Shown here: in pieces, positions 1 to 7,998 of the stretch
Layout: each line of letters begins with the position of its first letter
Position numbering within the stretch: the stretch's first letter is position 1
From: Limnochorda pilosa
Lineage (GTDB): Bacteria > Bacillota > Limnochordia > Limnochordales > Limnochordaceae
Assembly (NCBI RefSeq): GCF_001544015.1
Contig: NZ_AP014924.1
Span: forward strand, 2,852,001-2,916,000
Reading direction: 5' to 3'
Length of the DNA stretch: 64,000 nt
Translations under genes and position numbers: made by a program
The notes under the pieces: generated by a model
Seen by the model: the letters and a program-made list of their open reading frames with translations, nothing else
What the model was told of the DNA's origin: nothing
The model's database searches: none

Positions 1-126
1 GGGGAACATCTCGAGGTTGTAGTACTTGGGCCTGCCGGGATCCTCCACCACCCGGTAGAGCTCGCTCCTGGCCCACGCCTCCTGCCACCTGGGTTCGATC
101 ATCTCGGGATGATACTCCGCCTGCAC
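1..126 (-). CDS. leuS: Leucyl-tRNA synthetase, N-terminal part (runs off window)
   Basis: Class I aminoacyl-tRNA synthetase that charges tRNA-Leu in the cytoplasm. Only about 42 N-terminal residues are present. They read [15 protein letters not shown] followed by KYYNLEMFP, which matches the conserved LeuRS N-terminus (Y-N-P-x-x-I-E-x-K-W-Q and Y-x-L-x-M-F-P). The start chosen is GTG at 126, because the conserved EYHP block lies upstream of the first ATG (102) and a strong AGGTGAGG Shine-Dalgarno precedes the GTG. A leucine-specific T-box leader lies directly upstream, which supports the call independently. Confidence 0.9.
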   Translation of the reverse strand, partial: MQAEYHPEMIEPRWQEAWARSELYRVVEDPGRPKYYNLEMFP

Positions 127-212
127 CGCCCTCACCTCACCCCGGTGGGTCCGGCCCGGCGCCCAGCCGCTCCGGCGCCGGCCCACCTGGAAGACTCACG
201 CTGGAATCCGCG

Positions 213-500
213 CCGACAAACAAAAAAGCCTTCGTCGCTGCAGAGACGAAAGGCTCACCTTCCGCGGGACCACTCCGCTTGGCGGCTCAGGGCCGCCCAC
301 CTCGCCCCCGCCCCCGAGGGGACGGGCCGGTGCATGGTAACGGGCACCCACCGGAAGAGCCTACCGCGGCAGAGGTCGCGCCTCCACCGCCTCGGTCTTC
401 GGGCTCAGGGGCGAGTTCCCGCCGCTCCCGGACCGCTTCGCAGCAACCGGCGGCTCTCTGAGCCGGGGCTGCGGCGGTACTGCTCCCCGTCCACGCCCAA
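213..500 (-). promoter_or_regulatory. T-box riboswitch, leucine specifier (CUC), upstream of leuS
   Basis: Read on the minus strand, the leader carries the ordered T-box hallmarks. These are the AGTA motif (478-481), the AGAGAG motif (454-459) followed by a CCGGTTGCTGCGAAGCGG loop, a GAA-CTC-GCCCCTGAGC specifier loop with the Leu codon CTC at 413-415, and the antiterminator T-box GAGTGGTCCCGCGGA (261-275). Last comes an intrinsic terminator stem (228-255, CCTTTCGTC/GACGAAGG) with a T run. Uncharged tRNA-Leu should stabilise the antiterminator and allow leuS transcription. The outer boundaries are approximate. Confidence 0.9.
228..255 (-). terminator. Intrinsic terminator of the leuS T-box leader
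   Basis: GCCTTTCGTC and GACGAAGGC form a stem around CTCTGCAGC, followed on the minus strand by TTTTTTG. Part of its 5' arm competes with the T-box antiterminator just upstream. Confidence 0.85.
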
Positions 501-528
501 GGGCCACTCCGAGCAGATGTGTACGGAT

Positions 529-557
529 ATCGTAGCACAGCCCGGGGTCTGGGTCAA
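529..557 (-). promoter_or_regulatory. Sigma-A type promoter for the leuS leader
   Basis: On the minus strand, TTGACC (552-557) and TACGAT (529-534) are separated by exactly 17 bp. They lie just upstream of stem I of the T-box leader. Confidence 0.7.
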
Positions 558-650
558 TCGGCATGATGCAACGCCGCCTGGGCGGAAGAAGGAGTTGGCC
601 GTCCACCTGCGAACGGATGGGAGGGATCCGGGGTACGTCCCGGAGCGCGT

Positions 651-2042
651 GTGTCGAGCGGGGAGCGGATGGGGTTGCAGGCCATCGTCGTCGGGGCGGG
701 GAAGCTCGGGTTCGAGGTGGCTCGAAGGCTGTCGGACGCGGGGCACGACGTGGTGGTCGTCGACCGGGACGCGGAGGCGCTCGCGCAAGCGGCCGACCGC
801 TTGGACGTCATGACCCTGGTGGGTCACGGCTCCTCCCCCTCGGTGCTCCGGAAGGCCGGGGTTGCATCGGCTCAGCTTCTCATCGCCGCCACCGACAGCG
901 ACGAGCTCAACATCGTCACGTGCATGACCGCCAAGACCCTTGGAGAGCCGTTCTGCGTCGCCCGCATCCGGAACCCCGAGTACTCCTCCCCCGCCGGGGC
1001 GGCGCAGCCCGGCCGGCTCGACCTCGCCCGTCTGGGCATCGACCGGGTCGTGCGCCCCGAGGACCTGGCAGCCAAAGAGATCATCCGCATGCTGCGCACC
1101 CCCTCCGCTGCGGAGGTGGAGTACTTCGCGGGGGACCGCGCGGCCGTGGTCAGCTTCGCCGTGGACGAACACGCACCCGCGGCGGGCCGGAGCGTCACCG
1201 AGCTCGGGCTCACCCACACGGTGGTGGCGGCGGTCATCCGGGAGGCGGGCACGGTGGAGATCCCGAGCGGGTCCACCGTCATCCACCCCGGCGATCGCAT
1301 CTACTTCATGGGGCGCGCAGGCAACTTCCAGGAAGCGCGTCGGATCGTGGGGCGGGAAGAGCACCCCATGCGCAGCCTGGTGATCGTGGGGGGGAGCCCC
1401 CTGGGATACGAGGTGGCGCAATTCCTGGGGAAGATGCGCCGCACGGGTCTCAGCATCCGGATCATCGAACGGGACAGGGAACGGTGCCGGGAGCTGGCCG
1501 AGCAGCTGCCCCCGGCGGTCATGGTGCTGGCAGGCGACGCGGCCCGTCCCGACCTCCTCGAGGACGAACACGTGGCCCAATCGGACGCGTGCATCCTCAC
1601 CACCGGCGACGACCACCGCAACCTCCTGGTCGGGATGATGCTGAAGGGGATGGGGGTTCGCTACTGCATCAGCGAGCTCTCCCGGGAGGAGTACCTGCCC
1701 CTGGCTCACCGGGCCGGCATCGACGCGTGCGTGGTTCCCCGCCTGGTGACCGCCAGCTTCATCCTCCAGCTCACCCAGAGGAGGAACGTGCGGAACCTGG
1801 CCCTGGTGGAAGAGGGGAAGGCGGAAATCCTGGAGCTCGAGGCGGAGAGCGGATGCCCGGCCGAGGGGAGGCCCATCGGGGACCTGCGCCTGCCGCCTTC
1901 GGCCGTGGTGGGCATCGTGGTGCGCGAGGGCGAGGTGCTGATCCCCCGGGGTGCCACCCGCATCCAGGCAGGGGACCAGGTGCTCCTCTTCCTCCGGCCG
2001 GAGGGCGTGGACGCGGTGCAGCACCTCTTCCGGCAGGGCTGA
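651..2042 (+). CDS. trkA: Trk potassium uptake regulatory subunit TrkA
   Basis: Peripheral NAD-binding subunit that gates the TrkH potassium channel. The 463-residue protein has two tandem RCK units, as in classical TrkA. The first Rossmann fold has VVGAGKLG near residues 13-20 and an acidic VVDRD end of beta-2. The second has a looser VGGSPLG near residue 245. A TrkA_C domain follows each, the last ending in GDQVLLFLRPE. The start chosen is GTG 651 with GGAG five bases upstream; ATG 669 is the alternative and would remove six residues. The gene lies 55 bp upstream of trkH, presumably in one transcript, and is divergent from leuS. Confidence 0.92.
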   Translation: MSSGERMGLQAIVVGAGKLGFEVARRLSDAGHDVVVVDRDAEALAQAADRLDVMTLVGHGSSPSVLRKAGVASAQLLIAATDSDELNIVTCMTAKTLGEPFCVARIRNPEYSSPAGAAQPGRLDLARLGIDRVVRPEDLAAKEIIRMLRTPSAAEVEYFAGDRAAVVSFAVDEHAPAAGRSVTELGLTHTVVAAVIREAGTVEIPSGSTVIHPGDRIYFMGRAGNFQEARRIVGREEHPMRSLVIVGGSPLGYEVAQFLGKMRRTGLSIRIIERDRERCRELAEQLPPAVMVLAGDAARPDLLEDEHVAQSDACILTTGDDHRNLLVGMMLKGMGVRYCISELSREEYLPLAHRAGIDACVVPRLVTASFILQLTQRRNVRNLALVEEGKAEILELEAESGCPAEGRPIGDLRLPPSAVVGIVVREGEVLIPRGATRIQAGDQVLLFLRPEGVDAVQHLFRQG

Positions 2043-2097
2043 GCCTGGGGGGCCGTCCGCCGGCGCCTCCCAGATCCGTGGCAAGGGACGCGATGCG

Positions 2098-3558
2098 TTG
2101 AACTACCGGCTCGTTCTCCACATGCTGGGCACCCTCGTCCTCACCGAGGGTGCGGCCATGGCGGCTCCGATCGCCTGGGCCCTCTATTACGCCAGCCCCG
2201 ATCTGAAGGCCTTCCTGACCGCGGCCCCCCTGGCGGCAGGGGTGGGCCTGGCCATGCGACGTGCCGCCCGGAACCCCCAACGGACCAGCGACGAGGCCCT
2301 CCACCACAAAGAGGCCCTCGCGGTGGTGGGCCTCGGATGGGTCGTCGCCTCGGCGGTCGCTGCGCTTCCCATGCTGTGGGCGGGAAGCTTCGCCACCTTC
2401 ACCGATGCCTTCTTCGAGTCCGCCTCGGGCTTCACCACCACCGGCGCCTCGGTTCTGACCGACATCGAGTCCCAGCCGCCCGGTGTGCTCTTCTGGCGGA
2501 GCCTCCTTCACTGGTTCGGCGGCATGGGCATCATCGTCTTGACCATCGCCATCCTGCCCCGGCTGGAGCTGGGCGGGATGCAGCTCTTCCGGGCGGAGGC
2601 GCCCGGCCCCGTCCCGGAGCGGATCCACCCCCGCCTGCGGGAGACCTCGAGGCTCCTGTGGCGGATCTACATCGGACTCTCCGCTCTGGAGACCCTGCTC
2701 CTCTGGGGTCGGGGCCTCTCCCTCTACGACGCGCTCCTCCAGACCTTCGGAACCATGGCCACCGGGGGCTTCTCCAACTACAACGCCAGCATCGCCGCCT
2801 TCCACGACCCCGTGGTGGAGGCGATCATCCTCGTCTTCATGGTGCTGGCCGGGACCAACTTCGCCCTCCACCATCGGGCCCTGCTGAACCGGGAGGGCCT
2901 GCGGGCGTACCGCGACGAGGAGTTCCTCTCGTATCTGGCCGTCCTGGCAGGCCTGTCCGTGGTCCTTGCCGCCATCCTCGTCCGTTCGGGGACGCCCGCG
3001 GTCGCCGCGCTGCGCCTGGCCTCGTTTCAGGCCACGTCCATCGTCACCACCACCGGCTTCGTGACCGCCGACTTCGACCAGTGGCCCGAAGCAGGGCGCC
3101 TCCTCCTCTTCCTGGCCATGTTCATCGGAGGCAGCGCCGGATCGACCGGCGGCTCCATCAAGGTGATCCGGTGGGTGATCCTCGTCCGCTACGCGTCCCG
3201 GGAGATCGTCCAGCTTCTCCACCCCCGGGCCGTCCTGCCCGTCCGGGTCGGGGGCCGGCTGCTGAGCGAGGAGGCGCTCCGGGGCGTGATCGGCTTCGTG
3301 ATCCTCTACCTCTTTCTCTTCATAGCGGCTTCGGTGGTGCTGAGCGCCGCGGGACTGGACATGGTGAGCTCGCTCGGCGCGGTCGCAGCCACGCTCGGCA
3401 ACGTGGGTCCGGGGCTGGCGGCGGTCGGACCTACCGCCAACTACGCGGCCCTGGCGCCGGGCGCCAAGTGGCTCCTGAGTTTCCTCATGATCGCGGGGCG
3501 GCTTGAGATCTACAGCATCATGGTCCTCCTGCTGCCGGGCTTCTGGCGACGAGCGTAG
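2098..3558 (+). CDS. trkH: Trk potassium transporter membrane subunit TrkH
   Basis: Pore-forming membrane subunit of a Trk/Ktr potassium uptake system, about 486 residues. Four pore-loop repeats are visible: SGFTTTGAS, TMATGGFSN, VTTTGFVTAD and TLGNVGPGL. They carry the conserved filter glycines. The TTG start at 2098 is chosen because recognisable TrkH sequence begins LNYRLVLHMLGTL; the frame is open further upstream but overlaps trkA and is compositionally unlike TrkH. It follows trkA, its functional partner, and converges on the minus-strand ABC operon. Confidence 0.9.
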   Translation: MNYRLVLHMLGTLVLTEGAAMAAPIAWALYYASPDLKAFLTAAPLAAGVGLAMRRAARNPQRTSDEALHHKEALAVVGLGWVVASAVAALPMLWAGSFATFTDAFFESASGFTTTGASVLTDIESQPPGVLFWRSLLHWFGGMGIIVLTIAILPRLELGGMQLFRAEAPGPVPERIHPRLRETSRLLWRIYIGLSALETLLLWGRGLSLYDALLQTFGTMATGGFSNYNASIAAFHDPVVEAIILVFMVLAGTNFALHHRALLNREGLRAYRDEEFLSYLAVLAGLSVVLAAILVRSGTPAVAALRLASFQATSIVTTTGFVTADFDQWPEAGRLLLFLAMFIGGSAGSTGGSIKVIRWVILVRYASREIVQLLHPRAVLPVRVGGRLLSEEALRGVIGFVILYLFLFIAASVVLSAAGLDMVSSLGAVAATLGNVGPGLAAVGPTANYAALAPGAKWLLSFLMIAGRLEIYSIMVLLLPGFWRRA

Positions 3559-3579
3559 GATCGGGCCGCCTCTGCCCGG

Positions 3580-4374
3580 CTACCCCAGCAGCAGCCGGTC
3601 CTCCACCAGCCGCTGGCCGCGCACCCGAGCAAAGCGCTCCACCAGCCCCTCCACCCCCATGCGCCGCCGGTCGTCGCCCCGCAGGTCCAACACCACCCGC
3701 CCGTCCTGCATCATCAGGGTCCGGCTCCCCACCCGCAGGGCCTGCTCCATGTTGTGGGTCACCATCAGGACCGTGAGCCCGTGCTCCGCCACCAGCCGGC
3801 ACGTCAGGTCCAGCACCTGGCGGCTCGCGGCGGGGTCCAGCGCGGCCGTGTGCTCGTCCAGCAGGAGCAGGCGCGGGCGCGTCACGGCCGCCATCACCAG
3901 GGCGAGCGCCTGGCGTTGCCCGCCCGAGAGGAGCCCCACCGGCTGCTTCAGCCGGTCTGCGAGGCCCAGGCCCAGTGCCTCCAGCCACTCGGCGAAGAGA
4001 CGCCGCTCCCGGCCGCGAACCGCCAGCCGCAAGGATCGGCGCCTCCCGCGGGCCCGGGCCATGGCCAGGTTCTCCTCCACCGTGAGGCTGGCCGCCGTAC
4101 CCCGCAGGGGGTCCTGGAAGACCCGCCCGATCAGCCGGGCCCGGCGGTGCTCGGGCCAGCGGGTGACGTCCTGCCCGTCCAGGCGCACGGTTCCCGCATC
4201 CACGCGGAAGGTGCCGGCGACGGCGTTCAGGAGGGTGGACTTGCCCGCACCGTTGGGCCCGATGAGGGTGGCGAACTCCCCCTCCTGCAGGACCAGGTCC
4301 ACCCCGCGCAGGGCCGGCCGCTCCCATCCCCCGCCCAGCCGGAAGGTCTTATGCAGGCCTTCGAGGGCCAGCAT
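3580..4374 (-). CDS. ABC transporter ATP-binding protein (ABC_sub_bind-type uptake system)
   Basis: The 264-residue ATPase has Walker A GPNGAGKST near residue 38, signature LLSGGQRQALAL, Walker B RLLLLDEHTAALD and a TVLMVTHNM H-loop. The aspartate-histidine spacing is unusual (DEHTAALDP rather than DEPTAALDP), a variant seen in this family. It is the third gene of a minus-strand operon and overlaps the permease gene by 26 bp. With the pfam04392-type binding protein upstream it forms an uptake system of the TrpXYZ type. The substrate cannot be read from sequence. Confidence 0.85.
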   Translation of the reverse strand: MLALEGLHKTFRLGGGWERPALRGVDLVLQEGEFATLIGPNGAGKSTLLNAVAGTFRVDAGTVRLDGQDVTRWPEHRRARLIGRVFQDPLRGTAASLTVEENLAMARARGRRRSLRLAVRGRERRLFAEWLEALGLGLADRLKQPVGLLSGGQRQALALVMAAVTRPRLLLLDEHTAALDPAASRQVLDLTCRLVAEHGLTVLMVTHNMEQALRVGSRTLMMQDGRVVLDLRGDDRRRMGVEGLVERFARVRGQRLVEDRLLLG

Positions 4375-5281
4375 ACCCCTCGCCTCCCCACAGGCGCCGG
4401 CCAGGCCGGCGCCGGGCCTCTCCTGCCCACTCCAGGGTCCGGGGGACCGCGAGGGCCACCACCACCAGCAGCGCCGTCACCAGCTTCAGGTCGCTGGGGG
4501 CGAAGCCCACCCGCAGGGCCGCCCCTGCCGCCGCCCGGTAGAGGATGGAGCCCACCAGGGCCGCGAGCGTCCCAAAGAAGACGCCCCGGGCCCGGACGAT
4601 GGCCTGCCCGAGGATGACCGACGCGAGGCCCGCCACGATCATCCCTATGCCCATGCCCACGTCGGCGAAGCCCTGGTGCTGAGCCACCAGCGCTCCCGAG
4701 AGGGCCACCAGCCCGTTGGAGAGGGCGAGCCCCACCAGGGTCGTCCGGTCCGTGTCGGCTCCCAGACTCCGGATCATGCCGGGGTTGTCGCCCGTGGCCT
4801 GCACCGCGAGCCCGTACTCGGTCTGGAGGAACCAGTCGAGCAGGAGCTTCAGGAGGAGCGCCGCCGCCAGGAAGAGGAGGAGCGCGGCAAGCGGCGAGTC
4901 CAGCAGCCCCCTCACCTGGGTGACCAGGGTTTCGCGCCGCAGGAGGGGCACGTTCGAGCGCCCCATCACCCTCAGGTTGATGGAGTAGAGGGCGGTCATG
5001 GTGAGGATCCCGGCCAGCAGCCCGGACACCCGAAGCCGCGTGTGCAGCACCCCGGTGGCCGCGCCGGCGGCAAGCCCGCCCAGCGCGGCCACCAGGGTTG
5101 CCAGGAGCGGCGGGCGCCCGGCGACGATCATCGCCGCCGCGATGGAGCCGCCGAGGGTGAAGCTGCCGTCCACCGTCAAGTCCGGGAAGTTGAGCACCCG
5201 GAAGGTGAGGTAGACGCCCAGCACCATGATCCCGTAGACGAGCCCCTGCTCCAGCACCCCGAGGGCGAAGGTCCCACTCAC
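4349..5281 (-). CDS. ABC transporter permease, branched-chain-like family
   Basis: About 310 residues of mostly hydrophobic sequence with eight or more membrane segments. It resembles LivH-type permeases: it starts FALGVLEQGLVYGIMVLGVYLTFRVLNFPDLTVDGSFTLGG and has a conserved ATGDNPGMIRSLGADT loop. The GTG start at 5281 overlaps the stop of the binding-protein gene by 4 bp (GTGA), showing translational coupling. It works with the adjacent ATPase and substrate-binding protein as an inner-membrane importer. Confidence 0.85.
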   Translation of the reverse strand: MSGTFALGVLEQGLVYGIMVLGVYLTFRVLNFPDLTVDGSFTLGGSIAAAMIVAGRPPLLATLVAALGGLAAGAATGVLHTRLRVSGLLAGILTMTALYSINLRVMGRSNVPLLRRETLVTQVRGLLDSPLAALLLFLAAALLLKLLLDWFLQTEYGLAVQATGDNPGMIRSLGADTDRTTLVGLALSNGLVALSGALVAQHQGFADVGMGIGMIVAGLASVILGQAIVRARGVFFGTLAALVGSILYRAAAGAALRVGFAPSDLKLVTALLVVVALAVPRTLEWAGEARRRPGRRLWGGEGYAGPRRPA

Positions 5282-6252
5282 GATCCGACCTGCTCCGCCT
5301 GGGCCAGGAGCTCCTCGGGCAGCCGGACCCCCATCCGCTCGGCCGCAGCGGGGTTCACCACCAGGCGCGGGTTGGCCTGGTACTGGATGGGCATCTGGGC
5401 GGGGTCGGCTCCCTTCAGCACCTGGTCGGCCATTTCGGCCGTCTGGCGCCCCAACTCGTAGTAGTCGATCCCCACGGTGATGAGCCCGCCCCGGGCGACG
5501 CTGTCAGGCTCGCCCACCACCATGGGGAGCTTGGACTGCTCCGCCACCTGGATCACCGATTCCAGGGCGCTCACCACGGTGTTGTCGGTGGGCACGTAGA
5601 GGGCGTCCACCCTCCCCACCAGGCTCTGGGCGGCCTGCAGCACCTCGCTGGAAGAGGCGACGGTGGCCTCCACCAGCGTGAGCCCCAGATCCCCGGCCGC
5701 CTTCCGCGCCCACTCCACCTGCACCAGCGAGTTGGCCTCTCCCGCGTTGTAGAGCACCCCCACCCGCCTGGCCGAGGGGTCGAGGCGCGGAATGAGCGCG
5801 AGCTGCTGGTCCACCGGGTTCAGGTCCGAGGTCCCCGTCACGTTGGTCCCCGGCCGCTCGTTGCTCTGTACCAGGCCCGCCGCCTGGGCGTCGGTCACCG
5901 CCGTGATGAGGATGGGAATGGACGACGTGGCCTGGGCGGCCGCCTGGGCCGTGGGCGTGGCGATGGCCAGGATCAGGTCGGGGTTGGCGCCGGCGAGGCG
6001 CCGAGCGATGATCTGGGCCGTGGCCATGTCGCCCTGCGCGTTCTGGTAGTCGGCCCGCACCATGTACCCCAGCTCGGCCATGCGGTCCAGGAAGCCCTGG
6101 CGCGCCTGGTCCAGCGATGGGTGCTCGACGATTTGAATGACGCCCACCCGCACCTCCTGCGCGGCGTGGACGCCGAGGGGAGAAAAGCCCACCGCGGCCA
6201 GAACGAGCGGCAGGAGGGCCCGTGCCGCCCGGATCCAGCGATGCACCCCCAA
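5278..6252 (-). CDS. ABC transporter substrate-binding protein, ABC_sub_bind (pfam04392) family
   Basis: Secreted or lipid-face binding protein of about 324 residues with an N-terminal signal segment (ARALLPLVLAAVGFSPLGVHA). The mature part is typical of the family: VGVIQIVEHPSLDQARQGFLDRMAELGY, then ADQVLKGADPAQMPIQY near the C-terminus. Some members of this family bind aromatic amino acids, but no specificity residue can be assigned here. The TTG start at 6252 is chosen because AAAGGGG lies nine bases upstream; another TTG at 6261 touches that site. First gene of the three-gene operon, 23 bp after an Lrp/AsnC regulator on the same strand. Confidence 0.82.
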   Translation of the reverse strand: MGVHRWIRAARALLPLVLAAVGFSPLGVHAAQEVRVGVIQIVEHPSLDQARQGFLDRMAELGYMVRADYQNAQGDMATAQIIARRLAGANPDLILAIATPTAQAAAQATSSIPILITAVTDAQAAGLVQSNERPGTNVTGTSDLNPVDQQLALIPRLDPSARRVGVLYNAGEANSLVQVEWARKAAGDLGLTLVEATVASSSEVLQAAQSLVGRVDALYVPTDNTVVSALESVIQVAEQSKLPMVVGEPDSVARGGLITVGIDYYELGRQTAEMADQVLKGADPAQMPIQYQANPRLVVNPAAAERMGVRLPEELLAQAEQVGS

Positions 6253-6275
6253 GGAAAGCAACCCCTTTCAGAGGA

Positions 6276-6782
6276 TCAAGGTCTCTTCAGCTCCCCCGCT
6301 TCCCCCCAGACGGGTTGCTCGTCCTCGTAGGGCCGCCACTCGAACCGGTCCTTGAACACCTTGAGGATCATGGAGGTGTCGCTCGCGGCCACGCCGGGGA
6401 CGCGCCGGAGCTGGTCGGTGAGGAAGTGGTACAGCTCGTCGTTGGAGGCGACCACCACCTCCACGATGAGGTCGTAGGCGCCGGCGCTCACGCCCAGGTA
6501 GCGCACCTGCGGGAGGGAGCGGAGATGGTCGACCACCTGTTCCAGGTGACCGTCACCGATGCGGATTCCCACGATCGCCTGGATCGTCCGCCCTACCCTG
6601 GCCGGATCGATGATCCCCACGAGCCGCAGGACGCCTCGCTCCACCAGCCGGCTGACGCGCTTGCGCACGGTGCCCTCGGCCACCTGCAGGCGGGCGGCGA
6701 TGCCGGTGAAGGGGGCTCGGCCGTCCCGCTGGAGCTCCAGCAGTATCGCCCGGTCCAGGGCGTCGAACTCGCCGTCGGTCAT
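6276..6782 (-). CDS. Lrp/AsnC family transcriptional regulator
   Basis: The 168-residue regulator has an N-terminal winged helix (DALDRAILLELQRDGRAPFTGIAARLQVAEGTVRKRVSRLVERGVL) and a C-terminal RAM/AsnC ligand-binding domain (GVSAGAYDLIVEVVVASNDELYHFLTDQLRRVPGV). The ATG at 6782 has a GGAGGG site upstream; longer open frame before it lacks family homology. It lies directly upstream of the ABC uptake operon on the same strand, so it probably controls that operon or responds to its substrate. The effector is unknown. Confidence 0.88.
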   Translation of the reverse strand: MTDGEFDALDRAILLELQRDGRAPFTGIAARLQVAEGTVRKRVSRLVERGVLRLVGIIDPARVGRTIQAIVGIRIGDGHLEQVVDHLRSLPQVRYLGVSAGAYDLIVEVVVASNDELYHFLTDQLRRVPGVAASDTSMILKVFKDRFEWRPYEDEQPVWGEAGELKRP

Positions 6783-7015
6783 AGGAATCCCTCCGAGGCA
6801 CGGGAAATCCGCACGATGTGACCCTCCATTAGACGAATGACGCATGAAATCCTGCCGCCTTCGAAGAAAGGCTCTCGCTTGACCGCCCATTCCCGACGCC
6901 CCGCGCGCGCCCGGGAGCGATCATGCTCCGGCCCGCCCCGCAGGCACCGGGCGGTGCGTATGCCGGGCGCGGCGGCGGGCAGACTGACCTCTGACCGCAC
7001 AGGCCGGGAGGCGGG

Positions 7016-7234
7016 ATGCACGTGGAGGCAGGAGTCTGCGAGGTCTGTGGGGCCCGGACGCCAGATCCGGGCCGGTTGCTCTGCGACGGGTGCCTGGCCC
7101 ACCTCGAGTACCACATGGAGGTGGATCCGCGCTCCGGCACCCAGGGCCGGTCGCCCGGTCCCCTGCAGGCGCGCACGCCGGCAGAGCTGGAGGAGCTGGC
7201 CGAGGGCGAGCCGGGGTGGGTCACCGAGCCCTGA
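7016..7234 (+). CDS. Small protein with two CxxC pairs (possible zinc ribbon)
   Basis: A 72-residue acidic protein preceded by a good GGGAGGCGGG ribosome site. CEVC (residues 8-11) and CDGC (about 23-26) form a treble-clef or zinc-ribbon-like pair in the N-terminal third; the rest is low in predicted structure. I do not recognise the family. It stands alone, divergent from the Lrp gene and convergent with the LysM gene. Confidence 0.6.
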   Translation: MHVEAGVCEVCGARTPDPGRLLCDGCLAHLEYHMEVDPRSGTQGRSPGPLQARTPAELEELAEGEPGWVTEP

Positions 7235-7237
7235 GGG

Positions 7238-7885
7238 TCACCAGTCCGGAAGCGGGATCCACAGACGTTCCCCGAGGCTCAATGGGCCGTCGTCGTCCAG
7301 CCGGTTGGTGCGCAGCAGGCTGTCCACGCTGACGCCGAAGCGGTTCGCGATGCCCGAAAGGGTATCGCCCCGTCGCACCGGGTAGATCCAGTGATCGGGA
7401 ATCACCAGCTCCTGGCCGGGGCGCAGGGTCGTGTGCCCCAGCAGGTTCACGTCCACCAGACGGGTCATGGAGACCCCGAACCGAAGCGACAGGTCGTACA
7501 AGGTATCCCCGGGCTGCACCCGGTAGCGCGGGCGCTCCGCCATCTGGCGGAGGAGCTCCACCGTCGCCGGGCCCGCGACCCCGTCGGCTGCAAGCCCCCC
7601 GTACCGTTGCAGCCGCCGGACCGAGGCCGTGGTCGTCTCCCCGTAGTTGCCCGTCACCGGCTGGTTGAAGCCCACCCGGATGAGCAGGCGCTGCAGCTCG
7701 AAGACATCCTCGCCCCACATCCCCGGCTTCAGGGTCCGCAGGCCCAGGGTTCCCTGAGCCTCCACCTCCGCCGGACTCGCCAGCAGGACGAGCCCCACCA
7801 CCACCAGCAAGGCAAGGAGGACCCTCGACAACCCCCGTGGTCCCATCGTCCCAACCCCGCACCCGAACATGCGTCCGCGCGTCAT
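7238..7885 (-). CDS. Secreted peptidoglycan-binding protein with PG_binding_1 and two LysM domains
   Basis: Exported wall-binding protein, about 215 residues. After a signal segment (LSRVLLALLVVVGLVLLASPAEVEA) comes a PG_binding_1 domain (GMWGEDVFELQRLLIRVGFNQPVTGNYGETTTASVRRLQ...GVAGPATVELLR). Two LysM repeats follow (YRVQPGDTLYDLSLRFGVSMTRLVDVN and YPVRRGDTLSGIANRFGVSVDSLLRTN). No hydrolase domain is seen, so it is probably a binding or targeting protein. The ATG at 7885 follows GAGGGGAG by a normal gap. Confidence 0.85.
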   Translation of the reverse strand: MTRGRMFGCGVGTMGPRGLSRVLLALLVVVGLVLLASPAEVEAQGTLGLRTLKPGMWGEDVFELQRLLIRVGFNQPVTGNYGETTTASVRRLQRYGGLAADGVAGPATVELLRQMAERPRYRVQPGDTLYDLSLRFGVSMTRLVDVNLLGHTTLRPGQELVIPDHWIYPVRRGDTLSGIANRFGVSVDSLLRTNRLDDDGPLSLGERLWIPLPDW

Positions 7886-7998
7886 CGCCGCTCCCCTCAC
7901 GCCATGGCCAGACTCGTCCCCGTCCAACATTCCGCGGGGTGCGCCGCTTCCCTCTCACCTCCGCGCATCGGCGCTGGAAGGCAATGAGTGGAGGGGCG

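Noticed and set aside
405-2084. Long minus-strand open frame opposite trkA
   Set aside because: High-GC shadow frame: the plus strand encodes a clear TrkA and the minus frame is Gly/His/Arg-rich with no motifs.
1771-3222. Long minus-strand open frame opposite trkH
   Set aside because: Low-complexity shadow of trkH with no recognisable domain.
3503-5461. 650-codon plus-strand frame over the ABC operon
   Set aside because: Lies opposite three clear ABC transporter genes and is Ser/Arg/Pro-rich like other shadows.
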